From the NCBI GenBank assembly GCA_030745875.1, contig JASLNT010000022.1:62001-126000 (forward strand): DNA of 64,000 nt. The letters run 5' to 3'. The translations under genes were made by a program, and so were the position numbers. Position 1 is the first letter of the stretch, and each line of letters starts with the position of its first letter. The stretch comes from Phycisphaerae bacterium. Its GTDB lineage: Bacteria; Planctomycetota; Phycisphaerae; SM23-33. The notes under the pieces were generated by a model, which did no database searches, was not told the DNA's origin, and worked only from the letters and a program-made list of their open reading frames with translations. Below are positions 7,874 to 16,679 of this stretch, piece by piece.

Positions 7874-10800
7874 ATGAACACCATAGATCGTTCCCCCCTG
7901 TTTGTCCGCCTGCTCTGCCTGCAGATTCTGGTCGTATTGGGCGTTTGCGTCAGTCCGGCTTGCGCGCGAGATCGGAAAAAGGCCCCCGCCGCCGTCTCGC
8001 CGATCGGCCGCGTGAACCTGCCCGCTCTGCGCCGGACGATCGTGGACCTGTCGGCGACTTACCCCAAGCGATACCCGCGCGGCAAGGAGTTTCTTGCGAA
8101 GGTTGACGCTTACTTGAAGGCCGAGGCGACTGAAAAGACCGACGAACTGCTGGCTTTCCAGCAAACGGTCCTGCGGGCCAACCCGCTGCTGGATTTCAAG
8201 CGACTGATGGTGGTCAAACGGCGTCTGAACAGAGACCTGGGCCTGCCGTGCAACCACCAGGGCAACGCAGTGCTGGACCGGGCGCCGCTCAAGGGCAAGT
8301 ACGACAACGAAATCGCGGTAATGTCACAGATCGCCTCCGGCGGGAAGCTGACAACGCTCTACCGCCCCAAAACCCCGAGATACGTCGGCCACGTCGATCT
8401 GCACTTTGACGCCGACCGCCTGCTGTTTTCCATGCCCGGCGCCAATGAGCGGTGGCAGATCTGGGAGATAAAGATAAACGGTTCCGGACTCAGGCAAGTC
8501 ACCGAAGGCAAGTTCCCCGACGTCGACAGCTACGATGCATGCTACCTGCCCGACGGGCGGATCATCTTCGCTTCGACCTGCGGATTCCAGGGCGTGCCCT
8601 GCGTCACATCGCAAGACGAGGTGGCTAACCTGTGCATCATGAACGCCGACGGGACCAAGACGCGGCGGCTGACGTTCGACCAGGACCACAGTTGGCATCC
8701 GTCGATCCTGAACGACGGACGCGTGCTGTTCACGCGGTGGGAGTATACCGATTCATCGCACTACTTCAGCCGAATCGTAATGACCATGAACCCCGACGGT
8801 ACGGCCCAGCGAGCCTATTACGGAAGCAATTCGTATTGGCCCAATTCGACGTTCTTCGCCCGCGCGATCCCGGGCGATGCGACAAAATTCGTGGGCGTGG
8901 TCTCCGGGCACCACGGTTCGAAACGAGCTGGCGAGATGGTCGTCTTCGATCCGGCCCGCGGAACCTTCGAGGCCGACGGCGTGGTGAAGCGAATTGGCGA
9001 TTTCGGCAAGAAAGTCGAGCCCGTGATCGCCGACCGCCTGGTCGACAAATCCTGGCCGAAATTTCTGCATCCCTATCCGCTAAGCGACAAATATTTCCTC
9101 GCCGCCGTCCAGCCATCGCCAAAGGACACGTGGGGGATATACCTTGTCGACATCCACGACAACATGCTCCTGCTGAAAGAAGAGCCCGGCTGGGTGCTGT
9201 TTGAACCCGTTCCCATCCGAAAGACGCCCAAACCTCCGGTGATCCCCGATCGCGTGAATCTCGCCAGCAAGAACGCGGTGCTTGATATTTCCGACATCTA
9301 CGTCGGCCAGGGGCTCAAGGGCGTTCCGCGCGGAACGGTTAAGAACCTCCGCGTGTTCTCCTATGAATACGCCTATCGACTTGCCGGTCGAAGCCACGCG
9401 GCTATCGGACTGGAAGGGCCCTGGGACGTTCACAAAATCCACGGAACTGTGTCCGTAAACGCCGACGGCTCGGTTCGATTCATCATTCCGGCCAACACAC
9501 CGATATCGTTGCAACCGCTCGACGCCGAGGGCAAAGCACTGCAGTTGATGCGAAGTTGGCTTACCGCGATGCCGGGTGAAGTGCTCGCCTGCGTCGGATG
9601 TCACGAAAAGTCCAACCAAACGCCCCCGCCGCGCATGACGATGGCGTCTGCGAAGCCGCCGCTGAAGATCACGCCCTGGCGCGGGCGGGCAAGGGGTTTC
9701 AGCTTCAAACGGGAGGTCCAGCCCGTTCTGGACAAGTATTGCGTCGGATGTCACGACGGTGTCGAACGCAAGGGGCGCACCATCCCCGATTTTGCCACGA
9801 AGAGCAAACGCGGGTTCAACGGATACACGCCGTCGTATATCGCGCTGCATCCCTACGTCAGACGCAACGGGCCCGAGGGCGATTACCACGTTCTTACGCC
9901 CCTGGAATTTCACGCCGACACAAGCGAACTGGTGCAGATGCTCCAGCAGGGTCACCACAACGTTCGCCTCGACGCCGAAGCGTGGGGCCGCCTGGTAACG
10001 TGGATCGATTTGAACGTCCCGGACCACGGAACATGGAGCGAATACCGCCCGGTGAAATCGAACTTCGCCAAACGCCGCCGCGAAATGCAAAAACTCTACG
10101 CGAGCATAGACGACGATCCCGAACGCATCCTCAAGACCTACCCCACGCCGGTGAAGTTCCTCAAACCAAGAATCACAGTGAAACAGGGAACCAAACCGAT
10201 CACGATTGAGGGCTGGCCCTTTGACGCCAAGGGCGCACCGACGAAACGAACGATTGACCTGGGCGATGGCGTGAAAATGACGCTCGTGAGAATACCGGCC
10301 GGGCGGTTTGTAATGGGCCCCGCCAAAGGGGAGAATCGGAGAGCAGCCCGCGTAGACCGCCCGTTCTGGATGGGCGCCACGGAAGTAACGCTCCAACAGT
10401 ACAGACGGTTCGACCCGTCCCACGAAAACGGATACTACGACCGACACAACAAGGACCAGGTCGATCGCGGTTGGTTCGTCGGCGAACCCGACATGCCCGT
10501 AATCCGCATCTCGCACGACCAGGCCGCAAAGTTCTGCGTCTGGCTGGCGAAAAAAACCAAAATGAAGATCGCCCTGCCCACCGAAACCCAGTGGGAATGG
10601 GCCTGCCGCGCCGGCAGCGATGCGTCGCATTGGTACGGCAAGGAGGACTTCTCAACTTTCGCCAACCTCGCCGACGCGTCGATCAGCAAGCTCTGCTGGC
10701 GTATTGAAATGTCCAAGAAGTATCAGGACTTCATCCCGCGCGACGAGCGGTTCAACGATGGCGTGCATACGCTGGCAAAGGCGGGGGCCTACAAACCCAA

Positions 10801-11002
10801 TCCCTGGGGCCTCCACGACATGCACGGCAACGCAGCCGAGTGGACCGCCACCACCGACAACGGCCGCATGATCATCCGAGGCGGATCATGGCGAGACCGC
10901 CCCGCCAGGGCAACCTCAGCATTCCGCCTGGCGTTCCCAAAATGGCAGAAAGTCTACAACGTAGGCTTCCGCATCGTCTGCGAAGACAGCAGGCCTGACT
11001 GA
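7874..11002 (+). CDS. HzsA-related dihaem protein with FGE-like C-terminus
   Basis: 1042 aa from ATG 7874, which opens a clean signal peptide (LCLQILVVLGVCVSPACA). The frame runs back to 7751 but those residues are not signal-like. Residues about 150-520 are PD40-type propeller blades (CYLPDGRIIFAST, SWHPSILNDGRVLFTRWEY). Haem sites are CVGCH (573-577) and CVGCH (623-627). From about residue 800 a formylglycine-generating-enzyme (SUMF1/FGE-sulfatase) fold follows: MTLVRIPAGRFVMG, LPTETQWEWACRAG, NPWGLHDMHGNAAEW, IIRGGSW. The paired cysteines of true FGEs, which follow the RGGS motif, are absent (RPARATSAFRLAF), so sulfatase activation is not expected. Such domains often only bind ligands. It is a paralogue of the gene at 2643. 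Confidence 0.8.
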   Translation: MNTIDRSPLFVRLLCLQILVVLGVCVSPACARDRKKAPAAVSPIGRVNLPALRRTIVDLSATYPKRYPRGKEFLAKVDAYLKAEATEKTDELLAFQQTVLRANPLLDFKRLMVVKRRLNRDLGLPCNHQGNAVLDRAPLKGKYDNEIAVMSQIASGGKLTTLYRPKTPRYVGHVDLHFDADRLLFSMPGANERWQIWEIKINGSGLRQVTEGKFPDVDSYDACYLPDGRIIFASTCGFQGVPCVTSQDEVANLCIMNADGTKTRRLTFDQDHSWHPSILNDGRVLFTRWEYTDSSHYFSRIVMTMNPDGTAQRAYYGSNSYWPNSTFFARAIPGDATKFVGVVSGHHGSKRAGEMVVFDPARGTFEADGVVKRIGDFGKKVEPVIADRLVDKSWPKFLHPYPLSDKYFLAAVQPSPKDTWGIYLVDIHDNMLLLKEEPGWVLFEPVPIRKTPKPPVIPDRVNLASKNAVLDISDIYVGQGLKGVPRGTVKNLRVFSYEYAYRLAGRSHAAIGLEGPWDVHKIHGTVSVNADGSVRFIIPANTPISLQPLDAEGKALQLMRSWLTAMPGEVLACVGCHEKSNQTPPPRMTMASAKPPLKITPWRGRARGFSFKREVQPVLDKYCVGCHDGVERKGRTIPDFATKSKRGFNGYTPSYIALHPYVRRNGPEGDYHVLTPLEFHADTSELVQMLQQGHHNVRLDAEAWGRLVTWIDLNVPDHGTWSEYRPVKSNFAKRRREMQKLYASIDDDPERILKTYPTPVKFLKPRITVKQGTKPITIEGWPFDAKGAPTKRTIDLGDGVKMTLVRIPAGRFVMGPAKGENRRAARVDRPFWMGATEVTLQQYRRFDPSHENGYYDRHNKDQVDRGWFVGEPDMPVIRISHDQAAKFCVWLAKKTKMKIALPTETQWEWACRAGSDASHWYGKEDFSTFANLADASISKLCWRIEMSKKYQDFIPRDERFNDGVHTLAKAGAYKPNPWGLHDMHGNAAEWTATTDNGRMIIRGGSWRDRPARATSAFRLAFPKWQKVYNVGFRIVCEDSRPD

Positions 11003-11019
11003 CCAGCGGTCGAACTACG

Positions 11020-11047
11020 GGCGCCCAGCAGGATTGGCGGGGGCGCC
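11020..11047. terminator. Possible bidirectional terminator between convergent genes
   Basis: GGCGCCC (11020-11026) pairs with GGGCGCC (11041-11047) between the end of the plus-strand HzsA-related gene and the stop of the minus-strand sulfatase. A short pyrimidine-rich stretch follows on the plus side. The stem is only 7 bp, so the call is weak. Confidence 0.3.
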
Positions 11048-12441
11048 TATTTCTTCCGCCTCCGCTTCTGATTACGCTTGTTTTGCGTCTTCCACTCTTC
11101 TGTCTTGGCGTCTGTGGCCCAGCCCCATCCTTTCGGCATGCGGCCGCCCCCGCCGGCTTCCTGCCAGGATGTGTCCGGTGCGGGAAGTTTCGCCGCCCAG
11201 GCGTCATATCGCCTCCGCATGCTGGTCACCACGCCGGCATGGGCCTTGGCGAGGTCCTTGGTCTCTTTGGGATCGGCTTTCAGGTCGAACAGACGCCATC
11301 CGTCGGGATACTTGATCAACCGCCACTGCTTCCATCGCATCGCCCGGAGGTTCCGGCGCGGCGCATCCTTCGGATCCACATTGTGCCAGTACAATTCCTC
11401 GTGCACGTCGCCGGTCTTCTCGCCGCGAAGATAGGGCGCCAGGTCTTTGCCCTCGCAGCGTTTGGGCAGGGGTTTACCCGCGACGGCGGCCGCTGTAGCG
11501 TAGAAGTCCATCGTGGCCATGAGTCCATCGTAGGTTTTCCCCGCAGGCAAGCGCCCGGGCCACGACACAATCGCAGGCGTACGCACCCAGCCTTCAAACT
11601 GCGTGCCGCCTCCCTTCCCGCCGCGATAGGGCTCGGCGCTGCCCTGCTCGCTCGGATTCGGGCCGTTGTCTCCGGTGAGGAAAATAAGGGTGCCCTTTTC
11701 CAACTTGTGCTTCTTCAGCATCGCAAGCAGCTTGCCGACCGCGTCGTCAACTGCGATTATGGCTCCGGCCAGCGCCTTGCGCTTACCCGTCGCTTTGGAG
11801 CGGTTCTGGTAGCGGGCGGGCGTATTCCCGCTGGGCGAATGGACGGCCCTGGGCGAGAAGTAAAGGAAGAATGGCTTGTCCTTGTTGCGGTCCACGAATT
11901 CGGCCATGTAGTCGCCATCGAGATCGGTTCCGAACACTTCGGATCCGTCGCGCATCTGGCAGATATAAGGTTTGGTGCTCGGGGCGGACCTCGCGACTTG
12001 CATGAACCCGCGGTCCAGCGGGCCCTGCTGTTTCGAGCCAATATCCCACTTGCCGATCATGCCCGTCACATAGCCCGCATCCCGCATGAACTCAGCCATG
12101 GTCGGATGGTCTTTGGGTATAGACAACCCGCGCGCCATGCCGGACTTGCCGAACCGCTGTATATACATGCCCGTCATGATGCAGCACCGGCTGGGCGAGC
12201 AAGGCGGATTGGTCACGTAAGAATTCGTGCACTTCACTCCGTTGGTAGCCAGCGAGTCGATGTGCGGGGTGGGAATATCCCGGCAACCGAAACTGCCCAG
12301 GTCACCGTAGCCCAGATCGTCAATAAAGAGGATGACAACATTGGGCTTTCGCCCGGCCGCGGCGCCAATAACCAGTGGGCTCATAGCCCCCATCGCAGCG
12401 GCGCCGGCGGCGGCCGCCTTAAGAAAATCGCGTCGCTTCAT
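11047..12441 (-). CDS. Tat-exported sulfatase (arylsulfatase family)
   Basis: 464 aa. The N-terminus MKRRDFLKAAAAGAAAMG is a twin-arginine signal, so folding in the cytoplasm before export is expected. The formylglycine motif is C81-S-P-S-R85; this Cys must be oxidised by a formylglycine-generating enzyme. The metal-binding pair DD (41-42) in FIDDLGYGDLG, GKWDIG and TGDNGPNPSEQG complete the sulfatase pattern. It hydrolyses sulfate esters, probably on polysaccharides in the periplasm; the exact substrate cannot be read. The C-terminus is Lys/Arg-rich (NKRNQKRRRKK). It lies 36 nt downstream of the TPR gene and may share its transcript. The FGE-like tail of the neighbouring gene lacks the needed cysteines, so another enzyme must mature this protein. 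Confidence 0.9.
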   Translation of the reverse strand: MKRRDFLKAAAAGAAAMGAMSPLVIGAAAGRKPNVVILFIDDLGYGDLGSFGCRDIPTPHIDSLATNGVKCTNSYVTNPPCSPSRCCIMTGMYIQRFGKSGMARGLSIPKDHPTMAEFMRDAGYVTGMIGKWDIGSKQQGPLDRGFMQVARSAPSTKPYICQMRDGSEVFGTDLDGDYMAEFVDRNKDKPFFLYFSPRAVHSPSGNTPARYQNRSKATGKRKALAGAIIAVDDAVGKLLAMLKKHKLEKGTLIFLTGDNGPNPSEQGSAEPYRGGKGGGTQFEGWVRTPAIVSWPGRLPAGKTYDGLMATMDFYATAAAVAGKPLPKRCEGKDLAPYLRGEKTGDVHEELYWHNVDPKDAPRRNLRAMRWKQWRLIKYPDGWRLFDLKADPKETKDLAKAHAGVVTSMRRRYDAWAAKLPAPDTSWQEAGGGGRMPKGWGWATDAKTEEWKTQNKRNQKRRRKK

Positions 12442-12477
12442 CTTGCAATCCTTGTTTGTCTTGTATCCGGAGAGAGC

Positions 12478-13959
12478 CTACTTGATCGTTTCGGCTTCGT
12501 TGACAGTGATGTTCTTGTCGACCTCCTGCGTGCGTTTGACCCACCAGCGAATACTGGGCGCATACCACCACGTAATAACCGAACTCCGCTTTTTCGACCT
12601 TCCCATCATAATTATTTCGGCCTCCTCCTCGACGCGTATTACGAAGGTGTCGAAAACACCGGCCGGTACGATCACCTTCTCGGTCTTGACCACCTCGCCG
12701 CTCCATTTGACGGTCCCGAATGGAATTTTGTCGCCGGGCTTCTTGCACCCGAAGAACTTCGCCGGAGGGGTCAGGGGATCGGGGCCGACGAAGATGTACT
12801 TCCCGTTGGCTTCGGCCTTGGCTCCGATCTTCAGCGGCCAGATGGACGCCAGGGGCGGTTTGTCAAACTCGATCGTCAGCACCTGCCCGCTCCTACCCAT
12901 TGGTAAGGCGGCCGGAAGCAGAGCGCGGTAATAGTCCATCGAGGCAACGGGCGGTTTTTTCTTATCGTAGGACGGGAACTTCATTGACGGCTTGATTGTC
13001 GTCTTTTCGCCGTCCCCTGCGGTAATCTCGCGGACCATGAACTTCTTGGTTTTGGGCATCGGCAAGGCCTCCCTCTTAAAGAAGCCCGCAAGCCCCATGA
13101 TAGCCTCCTCCATTTCATCCCTCTTGGGCGGCGCGGGGCCGGCGGTCATGAGATACGAGATCGACAAGCCTTTCTTGGGCTGTTGGAAGCCCGCCGGCTT
13201 GGTCGTACTGCCCGAGGCGGTCACCTTCTTGACAAGCACCGAAAGATCCCCCGTAGGACCGCGCATATTGGGATCCAGCAACTTGGCGATCGCCTGGTCT
13301 CGGATGGCTTCGTTGAATTTACCAGTCTTCTCGTAGGCCCTGCCTCGCAAATGGTAGGCGTACGCATAGTACGGACTGACCTCTATCGCCCCATTGCAAT
13401 CCTTGATTGCCTTGGCGTAATTCTTGAGGCGCGCATGCACCCAGGCTCGGCCGCTGTAAGCCGATGAATAGCGAGGACTCAATTCCAAGGCCTTGTCGTA
13501 ATCCTTCAATGCATCGTCGTACTTCTTGAGTTTTACGCGAACCTTCGCCCGCCTGTACAAACTCCAGACGTTTTTCGGGGAAAGTTTCAGCGCCTTGGTG
13601 AATTCGGCTTCTGCTTCGGCATTCTTCTCCGTATCGTAGTAAACCCATCCTCGATACCGGTAGATAAGGTAATACTCCGGATCGAGTTTCTCGGCCTGGG
13701 CGAAGTCAGCCAGCGCCGCGTCATACTTCTTCAAATGCCTATTGACAACGCCCCGCCTGACTAACACCCAGGCCCGCTCGTCTTTGGGAAGATCGTCGAG
13801 GGCCAGCAATCTGTCGCAGGCGGCCAGACGTTTCTCATTGTCCAGCTTCGTGTTGCCGGCCGCTCGCTTGTCGGCTCCCTTATCCGCCTGCGCCGCGGCG
13901 CCAAGCAGAAGGACAACTGCGACAATTGACAATAATTTTACCAGAGCCCGATTCGCCAT
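12478..13959 (-). CDS. Secreted TPR protein with DUF3108-like C-terminus
   Basis: 493 aa with signal peptide (LLSIVAVVLLLGAAAQA). Residues about 60-235 are about five tetratricopeptide repeats (YDAALADFAQAEKLDPEYY, YDDALKDYDKALELSPRYS, FNEAIRDQAIAKLLDPN), a helical protein-binding scaffold. The second half is beta-rich and ends with VPAGVFDTFVIRVEEE and WWYAPSIRWWVKR, the pattern of DUF3108-type domains found in periplasmic or outer-membrane-facing proteins. No catalytic residues are evident. The sulfatase follows 36 nt later on the same strand, hinting at joint transcription. The physiological role is unknown. Confidence 0.7.
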   Translation of the reverse strand: MANRALVKLLSIVAVVLLLGAAAQADKGADKRAAGNTKLDNEKRLAACDRLLALDDLPKDERAWVLVRRGVVNRHLKKYDAALADFAQAEKLDPEYYLIYRYRGWVYYDTEKNAEAEAEFTKALKLSPKNVWSLYRRAKVRVKLKKYDDALKDYDKALELSPRYSSAYSGRAWVHARLKNYAKAIKDCNGAIEVSPYYAYAYHLRGRAYEKTGKFNEAIRDQAIAKLLDPNMRGPTGDLSVLVKKVTASGSTTKPAGFQQPKKGLSISYLMTAGPAPPKRDEMEEAIMGLAGFFKREALPMPKTKKFMVREITAGDGEKTTIKPSMKFPSYDKKKPPVASMDYYRALLPAALPMGRSGQVLTIEFDKPPLASIWPLKIGAKAEANGKYIFVGPDPLTPPAKFFGCKKPGDKIPFGTVKWSGEVVKTEKVIVPAGVFDTFVIRVEEEAEIIMMGRSKKRSSVITWWYAPSIRWWVKRTQEVDKNITVNEAETIK

Positions 13960-14071
13960 AGTTCACCATTTCCTTCTCTATGTTTTCGATGTGGACGGGA
14001 GGTATCGGATAAGAAACCCATTCTATGTACGCCTGAATGTCCCTGTCAACCGCCGCGGAAACGCCAATCTA

Positions 14072-15073
14072 CTAGGACTTGCGGGCCTGGACTACTGCGT
14101 TCATTTCCTCGTCGGGGTTCAGAAGGTTTGGGTTTGTGAATCCGACCGATTGGAGGTCTTCGGCTAGTTCGTCGAATGTGAACGTGCCACCGCCGGGGGT
14201 GTGGACAAGCATGTTCACCGCAAACAAAGCGCCGTACTGTGGTGCTGTGCGGGATTCGTCCATTACTACGTCACGGATGAGTATTTGACCGCCGTCAGCG
14301 AGAGCAGTGTGGATTTTGGCGAAAAGCTCGCGGTTCTGCTGGCGCGAGTTCTGGTGGACGATCGCGCTTACCCACGCCAAGTCGGCCCCGCCGGGGAGCG
14401 ATTCGTCGGTCTCGAAGTTGCCCGCGACGAAATCAACGCGGTCTTCCATACCGGCGGCCGCGACGTGACGCGTGGCGATGGGGATCACGTCGGGCATGTC
14501 GAACAGTGTCGCTCGCGCGCCCGGCATGGCGTTCAGCATTGCGATGGTCCATGTGGCGGGTCCTCCACCGAGGTCGAGCATGTGTTCGAACTTCGGCGGG
14601 CCTATCGACGCGACAAGATCGTCGGCCGTCCGGCGCGAGATGTCGTTCATCGCCTCGATAAAGTCTTCGTGATCGGCCACCGCGCCGCGAACGGAAGCGG
14701 GCTTCGGATCGAGAGGGGCTCCCTGCCTGGTGACCGCCCCCAACTGCGCCCAGCCGCGCATGCAGTTGCCCGAAAGCCTCACCATCGCAAGCACGCTGTC
14801 GGCGCCGCCTTCGCTGAGCGTGTCGACTACGCCCCGCGCCGGGCGATAGGCATCGCCCTCCTTTTCCAGCAGTTCGATCGCCGCCAGCGCGTCGGCGAGA
14901 ATCCTAATCCCGCGCAGATCCGCGTTCAAACGCTCGGCAAGGGTCTCGACCGTCAACGATTCGTCGCCAAACGCACTAAACACGTCCAACTCAGCGGCCG
15001 CGTTCAAGACACAGGGAATTTGAAACGATCTGGCCAGTTCAAGAAGCTCATCGCCTGTCCAATGCTTGCTCAT
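14072..15073 (-). CDS. SAM-dependent O-methyltransferase (class I, HTH-dimerisation type)
   Basis: 333 aa from ATG 15073, with AGGGAGA just upstream; the open frame extends to 15238 but that part is not protein-like. The N-terminal part has a winged-helix dimerisation domain (LNAAAELDVFSAFGDESLTVETLAERL). Then comes the Rossmann SAM-binding motif LDLGGGPATW and the acidic-loop region ATLFDMPDVIPIA. The body resembles the O-methyltransferase family 2 enzymes that methylate hydroxyl groups of small aromatic or polyketide-like molecules. A region rich in GGG near the C-terminus (HTPGGGTFTFDELAEDL) matches the usual HTPGGxxRT-type segment. It is divergently transcribed from the PQQ-propeller gene. 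The substrate cannot be predicted. Confidence 0.8.
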   Translation of the reverse strand: MSKHWTGDELLELARSFQIPCVLNAAAELDVFSAFGDESLTVETLAERLNADLRGIRILADALAAIELLEKEGDAYRPARGVVDTLSEGGADSVLAMVRLSGNCMRGWAQLGAVTRQGAPLDPKPASVRGAVADHEDFIEAMNDISRRTADDLVASIGPPKFEHMLDLGGGPATWTIAMLNAMPGARATLFDMPDVIPIATRHVAAAGMEDRVDFVAGNFETDESLPGGADLAWVSAIVHQNSRQQNRELFAKIHTALADGGQILIRDVVMDESRTAPQYGALFAVNMLVHTPGGGTFTFDELAEDLQSVGFTNPNLLNPDEEMNAVVQARKS

Positions 15074-15161
15074 GTCCGTCTCCCTATCTGAATTCCGCAA
15101 TTCATTGTAACCCCCGCTCGACAATGCGACACGTACATTGTAAACAGCGAACTGCGCAGCG

Positions 15162-15191
15162 TTGCTAATCCCGGCGGTGTTCCTGTACAAT
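15162..15191 (+). promoter_or_regulatory. Candidate promoter for the first PQQ-propeller gene
   Basis: TTGCTA (15162-15167) and TACAAT (15186-15191) have an 18-bp spacer and end 50 nt before ATG 15241. Two ATTGTAA motifs lie nearby toward the divergent methyltransferase gene; their meaning is unknown. Confidence 0.35.
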
Positions 15192-15240
15192 ATCGCCTTC
15201 GCAAGCCGAGGCGCTACCGATAACTTAAGGACCCACAACC

Positions 15241-16536
15241 ATGAGTAAGCGTTCTGTTGCAGGTGTTACAATTGTTCTTCTCATCTTGACCGCCATGTCG
15301 GCCCGAGCGGGCGCGGAGAACTGGCCACAGTGGCGCGGACCAACGTTCAACGGGGCAACTACCGAGAAGAACCTGCCTGCTACGTTCTCGACAACCGAAA
15401 ACGTGCTGTGGAAGGTCGACCTGCCCGGTATCGGCGGGGCCTCGCCGATTGTCTGGGAAGACAAGGTCTTCATCATCGCACAAGACACCAAAGCCAAGAA
15501 AACATACGCCCTCTGCCTCAACCGGAAAGACGGTAAGGAGTTGTGGAGGCATCACATCGGCGGGGCTTACACGAACAGGCAGGGCAACTCGGCGGCGTCA
15601 GGTTCACCGATCACCGATGGCAAGACCGTATGGTTCCTTGCGGGCACGGGCGAGATGGTCGCATACGACATGGATGGTAAGGAGCTCTGGAAGCGCAGCA
15701 TCACCGACGATCACGGTAAGTTCGAGATACTCTGGAAGTACGGCGCCAGCCCGATGCTGTACAAGGGTCGCCTCTACCTGGCGGTCCTGCACGGCGAGTT
15801 CAAGAAGAAGACCGACGCTAAATGCTACGTGCTGTGCATCGACGCCAAGACCGGCAAGGATATCTGGAAGCACATCCGCTACACCGAAGCCCAGGCCGAA
15901 TCAAAGCAAGCCTACACCACCCCCTACCCGTTCGAAGGCCCCGACGGCCTGCGAATCATAATCGTAGGCGGCGATCGCACGACGGCGCACGATCCGAAGG
16001 ACGGGAAAGAAACCTGGCGGTCGATGAACTATAACTTCCAGGGCAACAAGTGGTATCGAATCGTCCCATCGGCCGTCGCGTGCAAAGGCGTGATCTTCAC
16101 AGGAGCCCCAAAGGGCGGACCGATGTTCGGGATAAAGTCGGGCAAGAAAGGCAAGCTGACCAAAGCCGACAACGCCTGGCTGGACAAGAACGACTCGCCG
16201 GACGTCTGCACGCCGGCGGTCCATAACGGACGGTTCTACGTCCTCGACGGGCGGAAGAAGAAGTTTGTCTGCAAAGACGCCCTCACCGGTAAGAACATTT
16301 GGCGAGGCTCAATGGACACCAAGAAGGTCCTGCAGGCTTCGCCCACTATCGCAGATGGGAAGATTTACTGCATGTCGCTCGGCGGAGAGGTGGTCGTGCT
16401 GGAACTGGGCGACGAATTCAAAGTTCTCCATCGCACAAACATGGGCGGAAAAGACAGCAAGTCGACAATCGTAGCCGCTCAGGGCGCGCTGTTTGTCCGA
16501 GTGGACGCGAAACTCTACTGTATTGTCCGAAAATAA
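15241..16536 (+). CDS. PQQ-like beta-propeller secreted protein
   Basis: 431 aa with signal peptide (VAGVTIVLLILTAMSARA) followed by ENWPQWRGP, the hallmark opening of planctomycete PQQ-like repeat proteins. Repeated blades with G-K-E/D-L/I-W patterns (DGKELWRHHIG, DGKELWKRSI, GKDIWKHI, GKNIWRGS) form a beta-propeller like BamB or quinoprotein dehydrogenases. No haem site or clear dehydrogenase residues are seen, so enzymatic PQQ use is not supported; a periplasmic binding or scaffold role is more likely. A paralogue follows at 16680 and the two may share a transcript through a 143-nt gap that holds a strong hairpin. Confidence 0.8.
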   Translation: MSKRSVAGVTIVLLILTAMSARAGAENWPQWRGPTFNGATTEKNLPATFSTTENVLWKVDLPGIGGASPIVWEDKVFIIAQDTKAKKTYALCLNRKDGKELWRHHIGGAYTNRQGNSAASGSPITDGKTVWFLAGTGEMVAYDMDGKELWKRSITDDHGKFEILWKYGASPMLYKGRLYLAVLHGEFKKKTDAKCYVLCIDAKTGKDIWKHIRYTEAQAESKQAYTTPYPFEGPDGLRIIIVGGDRTTAHDPKDGKETWRSMNYNFQGNKWYRIVPSAVACKGVIFTGAPKGGPMFGIKSGKKGKLTKADNAWLDKNDSPDVCTPAVHNGRFYVLDGRKKKFVCKDALTGKNIWRGSMDTKKVLQASPTIADGKIYCMSLGGEVVVLELGDEFKVLHRTNMGGKDSKSTIVAAQGALFVRVDAKLYCIVRK

Positions 16537-16605
16537 CAGCATTTAGCCCGTTACCATCGGCTCCGGGTATGCACTGGAATTATAAAGGCCGGTACGGAAA
16601 TTCCT

Positions 16606-16639
16606 CGCCGCCGGGCGGTACTTGGGGCTCCCGGCGGCG
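16606..16639 (+). promoter_or_regulatory. Perfect 10-bp hairpin between the PQQ-propeller genes
   Basis: CGCCGCCGGG (16606-16615) pairs perfectly with CCCGGCGGCG (16630-16639) around a 14-nt loop. There is no T-run, so a simple intrinsic terminator is unlikely. It may stabilise the upstream mRNA end or lower expression of the downstream gene. Confidence 0.4.
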
Positions 16640-16679
16640 TGGGCCGGCTACAAACCACACACAAAAAGGAACTTATCAC

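Noticed and set aside
9080..10630. 516-codon open frame on the minus strand opposite the HzsA-related gene
   Set aside because: It is the codon-shadow of a strongly biased GC-rich gene; no domain, no ribosome site, and the plus-strand reading has clear motifs.
7874..12441. Idea that the FGE-like domain activates the neighbouring sulfatase
   Set aside because: The FGE-like domain lacks the cysteines needed for formylglycine formation, and the two genes are convergent rather than cotranscribed.
11083..12906. 607-codon open frame on the plus strand across the sulfatase and TPR genes
   Set aside because: It spans two genuine minus-strand genes with motifs (CSPSR, TPR) and shows no protein features of its own.
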